A stretch of 64,000 nt of DNA from Pandoraea norimbergensis (GTDB lineage Bacteria > Pseudomonadota > Gammaproteobacteria > Burkholderiales > Burkholderiaceae), in NCBI RefSeq assembly GCF_001465545.3, contig NZ_CP013480.3:4154001-4218000 (forward strand), given 5' to 3'. Every line of letters starts with the position of its first letter. The first letter of the stretch is position 1. Shown one piece after another: positions 48,718-57,173 of the stretch. A program made the position numbers and the translations under genes. The notes under the pieces were generated by a model. The model saw only the letters and a program-made list of their open reading frames with translations, was not told the DNA's origin and did not search any database.

Positions 48718-49323
48718 CTATTTGCAGAGCATTCGGCCGACAAACTTGTTTATGAATTCGTCAATTTCCACAAAGGTTAATTTAATCCCCTTACTCACCG
48801 ACCCTTTGATAGAAAAACCTGCCCCGAAGGTTGAATAGTAAGAAAATGCCGCCAAATGGCCATCGCCATCTACAAATAATACATTTCGGCCATCCCGGGA
48901 CTTGAACGCGAAGTATCGCGTCACGCCTCCATTTTTATTGCTAATAACAAACTCGCGAACACCATCGGCTCGCGTTCCTTCGATTGGCTTCGCGTTTTGA
49001 TCTTCAATTAGAGCGACTTCTAGTCCGTCTCCATCGGGAAAACGTCCCAAAAAATTCAAGTGAATTCTGTCGTTTCCAATGACGCCCTGTGCCGGCGCAG
49101 CTTGCATGGAGGGAAAGGTTACTGTGATGCCAAAAAAAGCATCCCCAACGGTCGGCTCAAACTCGCTTGGAACGCAAAACTGCAAGCGCCGATGTTCTTT
49201 TTTATCGATCAGAGATAATTTGTATTCACCAAATGCGTGACCACAATTAATCGCCGCGAACGCCACCATCATCCATAGCGTGCCGCGCACGCGACGTCGA
49301 TTGATTGCGAATTTCCCTGTCAA
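48718..49323 (-). CDS. Low-GC hypothetical exported protein
   Basis: 201 residues from a TTG start with TAGGAG seven bases upstream; internal ATGs at residues 18-19 would cut the signal. An n-region rich in Arg and the hydrophobic TLWMMVAFAAINCGHAF give a likely Sec signal. The mature part (about 170 residues) is soluble with alternating strands (VGDAFFGITVTFPSM, GLEVALIEDQNAK, RYFAFKSRDGRNVLFVDGDG). Base composition is clearly more AT-rich than all neighbours, suggesting recent transfer. No family is recognised. Confidence 0.7.
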   Translation of the reverse strand: MTGKFAINRRRVRGTLWMMVAFAAINCGHAFGEYKLSLIDKKEHRRLQFCVPSEFEPTVGDAFFGITVTFPSMQAAPAQGVIGNDRIHLNFLGRFPDGDGLEVALIEDQNAKPIEGTRADGVREFVISNKNGGVTRYFAFKSRDGRNVLFVDGDGHLAAFSYYSTFGAGFSIKGSVSKGIKLTFVEIDEFINKFVGRMLCK

Positions 49324-49398
49324 TTTTCACTCCTATTTTATTTATCGAAAATTGAGAGGCTGACGAAATCGGCGTTCAGCCCGGTGATATTCGCGATC

Positions 49399-50493
49399 TT
49401 ACACGCCCTCCCCCCGCCCCAACCCCAACACCGCCTGAAGAATCGCAACGCGCGCCTGACCGAGAATCTGGCCTTGCCATCCAGCGTCGTCGAAGCAGAA
49501 CGCTGCGCGCACCTGATCGCGGATCTTTGCCGCCTGTTGGGACGGTGTTTCCGGGTTTCGACGCAGCCATGCGTCCGCACGCAACATATGCAGCATGTCG
49601 ATGAGCGGCACCGTGCCGTACTCGATGGCCATCGCCGTCACTTGCGCATCCGGACGGGCGAAGCGCAGCGTGTCGAGCAACGGACCACCAACGTTCGACG
49701 CCACCGTCGTGCCGTCCATCGGACTCGCCACATCGGCGCCCCACCAACGGCGTGCCCGTTGCAACTCCGCCGCATCCAACTGCCCCACGCTGATCTTCTC
49801 GCCATGTCCCGGCGGACCCAGCCCGGTATGGAAGTCGATCCAGCCGATGGCATCGCAGCCCTTCGCGTGCGTGTCGATCAGCGTGCGCATCAAGCGAGTG
49901 CTCCACACCGGCCCACGCCCGCCGTAGAACAACCCGTCGGCGAAGCTGTACTGCCCGATCGTCAGCGCACGCTGATACGCCGTTTCGCCATGCGTCGCGA
50001 TGTAGTCGGCAATCGCCGCCGCATTCACATCCGATGGCGGCCAAATCGGTGGCACGAGCAGCGCATGCAGGTCAGCGTAAGCATCGTTGACTGGCAGCGG
50101 TTGCGTGAAATCGATGCTGTTGCGGTTCAGGTCGACGTTGTCTTCATTCGTGCGCGACAGCCACGAAAATCCATACGGATTGATCGCATGCACCACGAGA
50201 ATCGCCACATCCGCTGCCGCCAGACGCGCCTGCAATCCCATATCGCCCAGCAAGGCAATCTGCGCCGCACTGCCGCAGAAGCCTTCGACGCCATGCGTGC
50301 CGGACGTCAGGATCAACAAGCACCGGGCATCCGATGAACCGAGCCGCACAACATCGGTGGCCAACGCTTCACCTTCGCGCCCGATGATGCCCTGAATGAC
50401 ATGGCTCTCGACGTCGACACCCGCAGCGCGCGCGGCGGCAGCAAACCGCTTGCGCGCCTGCGAATAACTCACGGAAAAAAGTCCGGTCGTCAT
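49399..50493 (-). CDS. DUF2817 M14-like zinc carboxypeptidase
   Basis: 364 residues. M14-type zinc site is recognisable: LTSGTHGVEGF (His and Glu ligands), SRTNEDNVDLNRNSIDF, WIDFHTGLGPPGHGE (third His) and a late AIEYGTVPL (candidate catalytic Glu). No signal peptide, so cytoplasmic. It starts 6 bp after the amidohydrolase gene, so the two are co-translated. It probably trims a small peptide or acyl-amino acid. Confidence 0.85.
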   Translation of the reverse strand: MTTGLFSVSYSQARKRFAAAARAAGVDVESHVIQGIIGREGEALATDVVRLGSSDARCLLILTSGTHGVEGFCGSAAQIALLGDMGLQARLAAADVAILVVHAINPYGFSWLSRTNEDNVDLNRNSIDFTQPLPVNDAYADLHALLVPPIWPPSDVNAAAIADYIATHGETAYQRALTIGQYSFADGLFYGGRGPVWSTRLMRTLIDTHAKGCDAIGWIDFHTGLGPPGHGEKISVGQLDAAELQRARRWWGADVASPMDGTTVASNVGGPLLDTLRFARPDAQVTAMAIEYGTVPLIDMLHMLRADAWLRRNPETPSQQAAKIRDQVRAAFCFDDAGWQGQILGQARVAILQAVLGLGRGEGV

Positions 50494-50499
50494 GGCGCG

Positions 50500-51690
50500 T
50501 CAAGCCACCAAAAAGGCTTCGGCCAGCCGCACCCAGTAGGTGGAGCCCAGCGTCAGCACGTCGTCGTTGAAGTCGTAACTCGTGTTGTGCAACATGCACG
50601 GCCCGAGTCCGTGACCATGCGCGCGGTGATCGCCCAGCCCGTTGCCGATATACGCATAGCAGCCCGGGCGCTCCAGCAGGAAGAACGAAAAATCTTCCGC
50701 GCCCATGGTCGGATCGATCGGGCTCACCACGTGATCGCGACCGACGATCTCCTGCATCACATTCACGGCGAACTGCGTCTCGGCGGCCGTGTTGACCGTC
50801 GGCGGGTAGTTGCGAACAAATGAAAACTCGACCGTGCAGCCATACGCCGCCGCCGTCGCTTCGCAGAATTCGCGCATGCGCGTTTCCACCAGATCAAGCA
50901 CTTCGAGCGAGAACGTGCGTACCGTGCCCGCCAACGTGGCCGTGTTCGGAATCACGTTGATCGCCTCGCCCGCCTGCATCTGCGTAATGGACAGCACGGC
51001 GGCATCGATCGGGCGCTTGTTGCGCGTCATGATGCTTTGCAGCCCCGTGCCGATCTGCATGGCAGTCAGCACCGGGTCGATACCGTCGTGCGGCATCGCG
51101 GCGTGCGCCCCCGTGCCCTTCACGACAATCCGGAACTCGTTGCTCGATGCCTGCGTCGCCCCCACGCGTGCCCCAAAACTACCGGCGGCAAGCCCCGGCC
51201 AGTTGTGCAGCGCAAACACAGCATCGACCGGGAATTTCTCGAACAACCCATCCTTGAGCATGGCCTTGGCGCCACCACCGCCCTCCTCCGCCGGCTGGAA
51301 GATGAACACGATGGTGCCGTCGAACGTGCGATGCGCCGCGAGATGCTGGGCCGCGCCCAACAACATGGCCGTGTGACCGTCGTGACCGCACGCGTGCATC
51401 TTGCCGGCGTATTGCGAGGCGTGCTCGAAGGTGTTCAGTTCCTGAATCGGCAACGCATCCATGTCGGCGCGCAGGCCGATAGTCTTCGTGCCGGTGCCGT
51501 TGCGCAGCACGCCGACGACACCGGTTTTTCCCAGACCGCGCGTGACCTCGATGCCCCACGATTCAAGCAGGCGCGCGACGATATCGGCCGTGCGTTCCTC
51601 TTCGTAGCGCAGTTCCGGATGCGCGTGGATATCTCGGCGAATCGCCTGAAGTTCTGCCGTGCGTTCGGCAATTTCGGGAATGATGGACAT
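50500..51690 (-). CDS. M20 family amidohydrolase (hippurate hydrolase-like)
   Basis: 396 residues from ATG 51690. Metal-site motifs MHACGHDGHTAML and FIFQPAEEGGGGAKAM and the dimerisation domain ending in GAEDFSFFLLERPGCYAYIG define the HipO/AmaA subgroup, which removes acyl groups from N-acyl amino acids. Between an MHS-type transporter and the DUF2817 peptidase in one direction. Confidence 0.92.
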   Translation of the reverse strand: MSIIPEIAERTAELQAIRRDIHAHPELRYEEERTADIVARLLESWGIEVTRGLGKTGVVGVLRNGTGTKTIGLRADMDALPIQELNTFEHASQYAGKMHACGHDGHTAMLLGAAQHLAAHRTFDGTIVFIFQPAEEGGGGAKAMLKDGLFEKFPVDAVFALHNWPGLAAGSFGARVGATQASSNEFRIVVKGTGAHAAMPHDGIDPVLTAMQIGTGLQSIMTRNKRPIDAAVLSITQMQAGEAINVIPNTATLAGTVRTFSLEVLDLVETRMREFCEATAAAYGCTVEFSFVRNYPPTVNTAAETQFAVNVMQEIVGRDHVVSPIDPTMGAEDFSFFLLERPGCYAYIGNGLGDHRAHGHGLGPCMLHNTSYDFNDDVLTLGSTYWVRLAEAFLVA

Positions 51691-51878
51691 GGGAGTGGAC
51701 TCTGATTGGACGTTATCGGATGGCCCCAATGCAGCGGCGACTACCCCCGGTTTAAGGGCAGCAATGCGTGTCGTGCTTTACCGGGGAATGGGGTAATGGG
51801 GCCGGTTACGGGAATTCGTCAGGCAAGACACGCGCGGGAATCATGGAGTCAGACGCCCGCGCGATGGTGAGTGAAGGG

Positions 51879-53222
51879 TTACGCCAGCGGCTGACGCGAG
51901 CGGTCTTTCAGCATCAGGATGGTGATGAGGCCCACTGCCGCGCCAAACAGGCCGTAGTACACGACGGCGAGCTTGTCGCCCGTCCAGCCGATCAGCAGCG
52001 TAGCGATCGCCCCGGCAAAACCGCCGAAGATCATCACCGCGAAGTTGTAGCCGATGGCCATCGACGTGGCACGCACCCGCGACGGGAACAACTCGCACAC
52101 GAACGCGCAGTACGACCCTTGGAACAAGCCGAGCGAGAGCATCAGGCAGCACTGCACGAAGATCAGCATCGGCAGCGTCGGCACATGGCTCACCGCGAGA
52201 AACAGCGGATACGCGATGATCAGGCTGATGAGCGCCGAGGCCACCATTGGCTTCTTGCGACCGATCGAGTCCGAGATGCGGCCCGAGGCGAAGGTGCCGA
52301 TGATGTATGCCACGGCAGCGCACAGCGACGCGATGACGCTGCTCTTGAACGGAATGCCCAGCGACTTCGTGGCGTAGCTCGGCATGTAGTAATAGAAGAT
52401 GTACGTGCCGATGGTGCCGTACACGGTGAGCCCGAAACCGGCCAGCACCTGACGCCAGTGCTGCGTGACCGATTCGATGAACGGCGAACGCTCCGGCGCA
52501 GCGCGCTTCGCCGCATCCTTGAACACCGGCGACTCATCGAGGCGCGAGCGCACATACAAGCCGACCGGCACGATCAACAGGCCGATCACAAACGGGATAC
52601 GCCAGCCGAACGAATCGATCTGCTCCGGCGTCAGCGTCTGCGTAATGCCCACCGAAACGATGGCCCCAAGCAACATGCTGCATGCCTGCGCAATCATCTG
52701 GAAGCTGCCGTACACACCGCGGCGCTCGACCGGGGCATGCTCGACCAGAAAGGCCGTGGCACTGCCCACTTCACCGCCCGCCGAGAAGCCTTGCAGGAAG
52801 CGGCCGATCAGCATCAGGATGGGCGCCGCCATGCCGATCTGCGCATACGTCGGCGCAAACGCGATGACGGCCACACCGAGCGCCATAACCGAAATGGTCA
52901 GCAGCAAGGCGGCTTTTCGGCCATGTTTGTCGGCGTAGTTGCCGAGTACGATGCCGCCCAGCGGGCGCGTGAGGAAGCCCACGCCGAAGGTGGTCCATGC
53001 CGCGAGCAAGGCGGCGGTCGGGTTATCGCTGGGGAAGAACTGGCGGGCGATGTTCGCCGCGAAGAAGGTGAAGACAGTGAAATCGAACCATTCGAGCGCG
53101 TTGCCGATGGTGGATACCGCGATGATGCGGGCGTCAAAACGTTTGCCCGATCGCTCGGGCACTGCCGGGTTGGCAGCATTCGCCGAATTCGAGGCGCTGT
53201 CGCGCCCAACCGAAACTTCCAT
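51879..53222 (-). CDS. MFS transporter, metabolite:H+ symporter (MHS) family
   Basis: 447 residues from ATG 53222. Twelve segments with the MHS signatures ISTIGNALEWFDFTVF-like (STIGNALEWFDFTVFTFFAA), TRPLGGIVLGNYADKHGRKA and GRFLQGFSAGGEVGSATAFL. Relatives carry proline/betaine, citrate or 2-oxoglutarate. First gene of the transporter, amidohydrolase, peptidase unit, and divergent from a LysR gene. Confidence 0.93.
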   Translation of the reverse strand: MEVSVGRDSASNSANAANPAVPERSGKRFDARIIAVSTIGNALEWFDFTVFTFFAANIARQFFPSDNPTAALLAAWTTFGVGFLTRPLGGIVLGNYADKHGRKAALLLTISVMALGVAVIAFAPTYAQIGMAAPILMLIGRFLQGFSAGGEVGSATAFLVEHAPVERRGVYGSFQMIAQACSMLLGAIVSVGITQTLTPEQIDSFGWRIPFVIGLLIVPVGLYVRSRLDESPVFKDAAKRAAPERSPFIESVTQHWRQVLAGFGLTVYGTIGTYIFYYYMPSYATKSLGIPFKSSVIASLCAAVAYIIGTFASGRISDSIGRKKPMVASALISLIIAYPLFLAVSHVPTLPMLIFVQCCLMLSLGLFQGSYCAFVCELFPSRVRATSMAIGYNFAVMIFGGFAGAIATLLIGWTGDKLAVVYYGLFGAAVGLITILMLKDRSRQPLA

Positions 53223-53317
53223 GGTGATGCTCCTGTCTCGAAGTTTTACCGTGGCAAGCCGACTGCACTCGCATCGACCCATTCTGCTTGTGCCAAAAAA
53301 CCAATAAAAGCTAGAAT

Positions 53318-53336
53318 TTGTGATCCGTCATCGCAA
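53318..53336. promoter_or_regulatory. Candidate LysR binding site in the divergent promoter
   Basis: TTGTGAT (53318-53324) and ATCGCAA (53330-53336) are inverted arms with one mismatch around CCGTC, midway between the MFS (minus) and LysR (plus) starts. Position and form suit a LysR recognition site. Confidence 0.45.
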
Positions 53337-53411
53337 CTTTTTTGTTGAATTGAACGACGCCGACGGCCCCCACAACCCAGCTAAATCAGGCAGAACCTGC
53401 GAGGCACCCCC

Positions 53412-54284
53412 GTGAGCAACCTGCGATTCATGCGCACTTTTACCGCAGTCGCGCGCTACGGCTCGTTCGCGTCAGCCGCCGAGCATCTGGCGATGACGCA
53501 ATCGGCCGTGAGCATGCAGATGCGTGCGCTGGAAGAAGAATTCGATCACGCGCTGTTCGACCGGGTGGGCCGGTCAGTGGCGCTCAATGCGATGGGCCGG
53601 GCGTTGCTGCCGCACGCCAAACAGTTGCTGGCGCAATACCAGAGCATGCAGATGCTGGCGTCGGGCATTGAAACCCCTGCCGGGACGGTCAGCATCGGCA
53701 CAGTCGAGTCAGCCGTCAGCGCGCTAGCCGCCGCCGTCTCACAGATTAAGGATGCGCAACCGCATCTCGACGTCCTCATCCAGACGGCGCGATCGATCGA
53801 GTTGACCGCGCAGCTCGATGCGGGCGATATCGATTGCGCCGTGCTCGTCGAGCCCTCGGGGCGCCGGCCGGCAGGCGTGCGCTGGACACCGCTATACAAG
53901 GAGTCGCTGGTGCTGCTCACGCCAGCAGACATGAAACCCGCACCAGCGGCACGGCTACTGTCGACGGAGCGCTTTCTGCGCTTTGATAAAACGCAACGCA
54001 CTGGCGCGCTGATCGATCGCGCGGTGCGACGTCAACGCGTCAAGGTCAATGAGTATCTGGAACTGAGTTCGATCGAAGGCATCGTGGCGCTGGTGCGCCA
54101 AGGGCTGGGGGTCGCCGTGGTGCCCATGCTGCGCAACGCCACGTGGGCCCAGGAGGAAACGCTGCGCATCATCGCGTTGCCCGGCGTGACCGAGCAACGC
54201 AGCATCGGCCTGCTGGAGCGCGTGCGTCACGACAAGATCGGCATTACGACCGCCATCGCGCAACAGGTCATGGCGCAGGGGTGA
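53412..54284 (+). CDS. LysR-family regulator
   Basis: 290 residues, GTG start. N-terminal HTH (about 3-62; FMRTFTAVARYGSFASAAEH, LAMTQSAVSMQMRALEEEF) and a C-terminal periplasmic-binding-like effector domain. Divergent from the MHS transporter, amidohydrolase and peptidase genes and therefore their probable activator. Confidence 0.92.
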   Translation: MSNLRFMRTFTAVARYGSFASAAEHLAMTQSAVSMQMRALEEEFDHALFDRVGRSVALNAMGRALLPHAKQLLAQYQSMQMLASGIETPAGTVSIGTVESAVSALAAAVSQIKDAQPHLDVLIQTARSIELTAQLDAGDIDCAVLVEPSGRRPAGVRWTPLYKESLVLLTPADMKPAPAARLLSTERFLRFDKTQRTGALIDRAVRRQRVKVNEYLELSSIEGIVALVRQGLGVAVVPMLRNATWAQEETLRIIALPGVTEQRSIGLLERVRHDKIGITTAIAQQVMAQG

Positions 54285-54327
54285 CGGAGTCTTCCGCACC
54301 GAATCTGCATCGTGTGCTGTATTGCCA

Positions 54328-54690
54328 TCAAGGCAGCGGATCAAAGAAAAGATAGATTGCGGCAATCCGGCCGTCGCGCGCCAGAATCACATCCGTCCCG
54401 GCGTATTCCGGGGCATAACCGGGACGCCCGGAGACCCAGCGAATTCGCCCGCCGTCGCCTGACACATCCGGCAACGCAATCGGCTGATACTTGAATTCGG
54501 GATGCGTAGCCTTGATCGCACCTGCGATCCGGTCGAGTTGGTCACGCCCGCGATAGACACCCATGTTCGGGTCGTAAAACACGCAATCGTCGGTGTAGAA
54601 CGCGTCGATGAGCGCACGTCGGCGCACCGGGTCGTTCTCGCCGAACATATCGAGGTTGCGTTGCAGCAGCGTCGGAATATCGTGGGTCAT
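54328..54690 (-). CDS. SnoaL/NTF2-like protein
   Basis: 120 residues from ATG 54690. A single NTF2-like cone fold: LIDAFYTDDCVFYDPNMGVY, GRDQLDRIAGAIKATHPEFK and WVSGRPGYAPEYAGTDVILA. Such small proteins are isomerases, hydrolases or unknown; no catalytic set can be named here. In line with the DoxX and pirin genes upstream. Confidence 0.82.
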   Translation of the reverse strand: MTHDIPTLLQRNLDMFGENDPVRRRALIDAFYTDDCVFYDPNMGVYRGRDQLDRIAGAIKATHPEFKYQPIALPDVSGDGGRIRWVSGRPGYAPEYAGTDVILARDGRIAAIYLFFDPLP

Positions 54691-54774
54691 GATCTGGGCC
54701 TCTTGAAACTCGTTTCGACCGGACGTGGCGCACGTTTTGACGTCCGTCATACGTGCGCCACTACCCGGCTAAAT

Positions 54775-55197
54775 TCACGACGCGCTCGGCACCGAGCCAC
54801 GCAACGTAGCGGCCTTGGCACGCGCATCAAGACTGTAGGCACCCGCGCCGAAATAGGTGATCTGGAGCAAACCGCCGGCCATCATCACGTTCTTCAGGAA
54901 GTGGATCATCTGGTTCTGATCGGCGAAGTTGTGATGGAAAAACACCGCTGTAGCGACCGAAAAGAGCGCCAGCACCAGCGACACCGGGCGCGCACGGAAA
55001 CCCGTGATCAACAGCAAGCCGCCGCCCGCTTCAACGAGTACCGCCACGAGATAAGCGAGCGAAGGTGCGGGCAGACCAACCGCGCCGATGTATCCGACCG
55101 TGGCGGCATGCGCGCCGAGCTTGCCCAAACCGCTCATGAGAAACGGTGCGCCGAGCAGAATGCGGCCCAGCAACGGGAGAAATTTGTAGTTGTTCAT
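54775..55197 (-). CDS. DoxX-family membrane protein
   Basis: 140 residues, four membrane helices. LLGRILLGAPFLMSGLGKLG and the GFRARPVSLVLALFSVATAV, FFHHNF region are DoxX features. Often linked to redox stress and thiol metabolism. It lies 73 bp downstream of the pirin gene, same direction. Confidence 0.88.
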   Translation of the reverse strand: MNNYKFLPLLGRILLGAPFLMSGLGKLGAHAATVGYIGAVGLPAPSLAYLVAVLVEAGGGLLLITGFRARPVSLVLALFSVATAVFFHHNFADQNQMIHFLKNVMMAGGLLQITYFGAGAYSLDARAKAATLRGSVPSAS

Positions 55198-55270
55198 CGC
55201 AAAAAGTCCTGAGAAATCGAAAAAAGAGAGGAAAGAGAGAAACCAAGAGGTGGAGTGAAAAAGTCGAGGC

Positions 55271-56047
55271 TCAACCGGTCTCCACCATGACCAGTTCAGC
55301 GTCTTCGAAAGCGGTGATCTCGGCGGTCGAAACGTCCGTCATTGCGACGCCGTCCAGCGGCCCCATTGGCTCACCGTTGAGCGCGATGCGACCGGCTGCG
55401 ACCACGAGATAGGCACTGCGCGACGGCCCAAGCGTGTGCCGGACCGTTTCGCCAGCCGCGAGTGTTGTCCCCAGCAGCCGTGCATCCGCGCGAATGGGCA
55501 GCGCGCCCTCGTCGCTCGCGTAGTAGCCGCTGGCGAGGACAGTGAAGCGCCCTTTGTCGTCTGCACTCGACGGCGCGTTGGAACCGTTGGCGCCATTGGC
55601 ACGATGGAAACCATTCGCACCGGTGGAAATCACCTTGGCCTTGGGGAACGCCCGGGTGTCCCAGTGCGGTTTGCCGCCGTCCGCACGTGGCTTCAACCAG
55701 ATCTGGAAGAGCTTGAGCGGCACGTCGCCCTTGTTGAACTCGGCGTGACGAATGCCGGTGCCCGCGCTCATCACCTGAACGTCGCCCGCATGGATCGTGC
55801 CTTCCGAACCCAGCGTGTCGCGGTGTCCGAGCACGCCCTGCCGGACGTAAGTGATGATTTCCACGTCGCGGTGCCCGTGAAACGGAAAACCGCCGTCCAC
55901 CGCAATTTCGTCGTCGTTCCAGACGATCAACGGACCGAGCGCCTTGTGCGCCGGGTTTCCTGCCGGGCTGACCTGAAAGTGATACTTCGCCCGCAGCCAA
56001 CCGTGGTCGACGCTGTCGAGCATTTCCGCACGCCGATGAGCAAGCAT
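55271..56047 (-). CDS. Pirin family protein
   Basis: 258 residues, bicupin. The metal ligands of the first cupin are at the same positions as in human pirin: His57 and His59 (FPFHGHRDVE), His101 and Glu103 (GIRHAEFN). Bacterial pirins such as YhhW are quercetinase-like or stress linked. The inter-cupin segment (about 144-165, HRANGANGSNAPSSADDK) is longer and Asn/Ser-rich. Divergent from a LysR gene. Confidence 0.92.
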   Translation of the reverse strand: MLAHRRAEMLDSVDHGWLRAKYHFQVSPAGNPAHKALGPLIVWNDDEIAVDGGFPFHGHRDVEIITYVRQGVLGHRDTLGSEGTIHAGDVQVMSAGTGIRHAEFNKGDVPLKLFQIWLKPRADGGKPHWDTRAFPKAKVISTGANGFHRANGANGSNAPSSADDKGRFTVLASGYYASDEGALPIRADARLLGTTLAAGETVRHTLGPSRSAYLVVAAGRIALNGEPMGPLDGVAMTDVSTAEITAFEDAELVMVETG

Positions 56048-56162
56048 GACTATCTCCTTGATTCACGCGCCTGAACCACTCGCTGATGTCTACGGGGGCT
56101 CTGGCAATGGAGAGAATGCTATTCGGGCAAAGATAGCCTGCATATCTCCCATATTGAAAAGC

Positions 56163-56185
56163 ATCGTTGCTTCCTGTAGAACGAT
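56163..56185. promoter_or_regulatory. LysR box between pirin and LysR genes
   Basis: ATCGTT (56163-56168) and AACGAT (56180-56185) are perfect arms with an 11-base spacer, the T-N11-A form of LysR boxes, 47 bp upstream of the LysR start and within the divergent promoter. Confidence 0.55.
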
Positions 56186-56232
56186 ACGGACGTAGGAAAT
56201 CGTATTTGGACGCCAATGGAGCCTTCGCCGCG

Positions 56233-57141
56233 ATGGACCCGATCTCGGATCTCAATGACCTCAGGCTCTTTGCCGAAGTGGTCGAGCACGGCAGCTTTAC
56301 CGCCGCTGCACGCAATCTCGGTCTGCAAACCTCGAAGCTGAGCCGGCGAGTGCGCGCGCTGGAAGAAGAGCTGGGCGTGCGTCTGCTCAATCGCACGAGC
56401 CGAAGCCTGTCGCTTACGGAGACCGGGCGGCAGTTTCATCAGCACTGTCTCGCGCTCGTCGCGGAGTCACGCGCCGCCAAAGACCTGATCGATCAGACCC
56501 GCAGCCAGCCGCAGGGCACGGTGCGGATCAGTTGTCCACTGGGCTTATTGCGCTCCGGCATCACCGGGATCATCTCGCGGTACGTACAGGAGAATCCGCA
56601 GGTTCAGGTGCTGCTCGATGCCACCAACCGCCGCGTGGACGTCATTGAAGAAGGTCTGGATTTCGCCATTCGCGTCAGGCTCCCGCCGCTGGACGACACC
56701 GACCTCGCAGTTCGGCAGCTTGGGCAATCTGCGCTGGTGCTCGTCGCTAGCCCGGCGCTGGTGAAGCAATACGCCGCACCCGCCTCGCTCGACGCACTGA
56801 AGGACTGGCCAACGCTTTCGATGGCCAGCAAGCAGGAGCGCCATACGTGGCAGTTGATCGATGCCGAGGGTCAGGTTGCGTCCCTCACCCATCGGCCTCG
56901 ACTGGCGACGGACGACCTGGATAGTCTGCGCATGGCGGCCATGAGCGGCGTCGGCGTCGCGCTGCTGCCCGCCGAGTTCGTGAAGGAAGACTTGCTCGCC
57001 GGGCACTTGCGCCGGCTATTACCGGGTCTGTCGACGGCGCCCGGGCTCGTGCATGCGATCTTTCCAACGCGGCGTGGCATGGTCCCGGCGGTTCGCCAGC
57101 TACTCGATGCGCTCGTGGCCGGATTTGAACAACCTGTGTGA
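56233..57141 (+). CDS. LysR-family regulator (CrgA/AaeR-like)
   Basis: 302 residues from ATG 56233. N-terminal HTH (about 4-64; DLRLFAEVVEHGSFTAAARN, LGLQTSKLSRRVRALEEELG) and effector domain with the subgroup features QPQGTVRISCPLGLL and GLDFAIRVRLPPLDD. Divergent from the pirin-DoxX-SnoaL genes, typical for a regulator responding to quinone or electrophile stress. Confidence 0.92.
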   Translation: MDPISDLNDLRLFAEVVEHGSFTAAARNLGLQTSKLSRRVRALEEELGVRLLNRTSRSLSLTETGRQFHQHCLALVAESRAAKDLIDQTRSQPQGTVRISCPLGLLRSGITGIISRYVQENPQVQVLLDATNRRVDVIEEGLDFAIRVRLPPLDDTDLAVRQLGQSALVLVASPALVKQYAAPASLDALKDWPTLSMASKQERHTWQLIDAEGQVASLTHRPRLATDDLDSLRMAAMSGVGVALLPAEFVKEDLLAGHLRRLLPGLSTAPGLVHAIFPTRRGMVPAVRQLLDALVAGFEQPV

Positions 57142-57173
57142 CGACACGCCCCTCGTGATGACGCCGAATGCGC

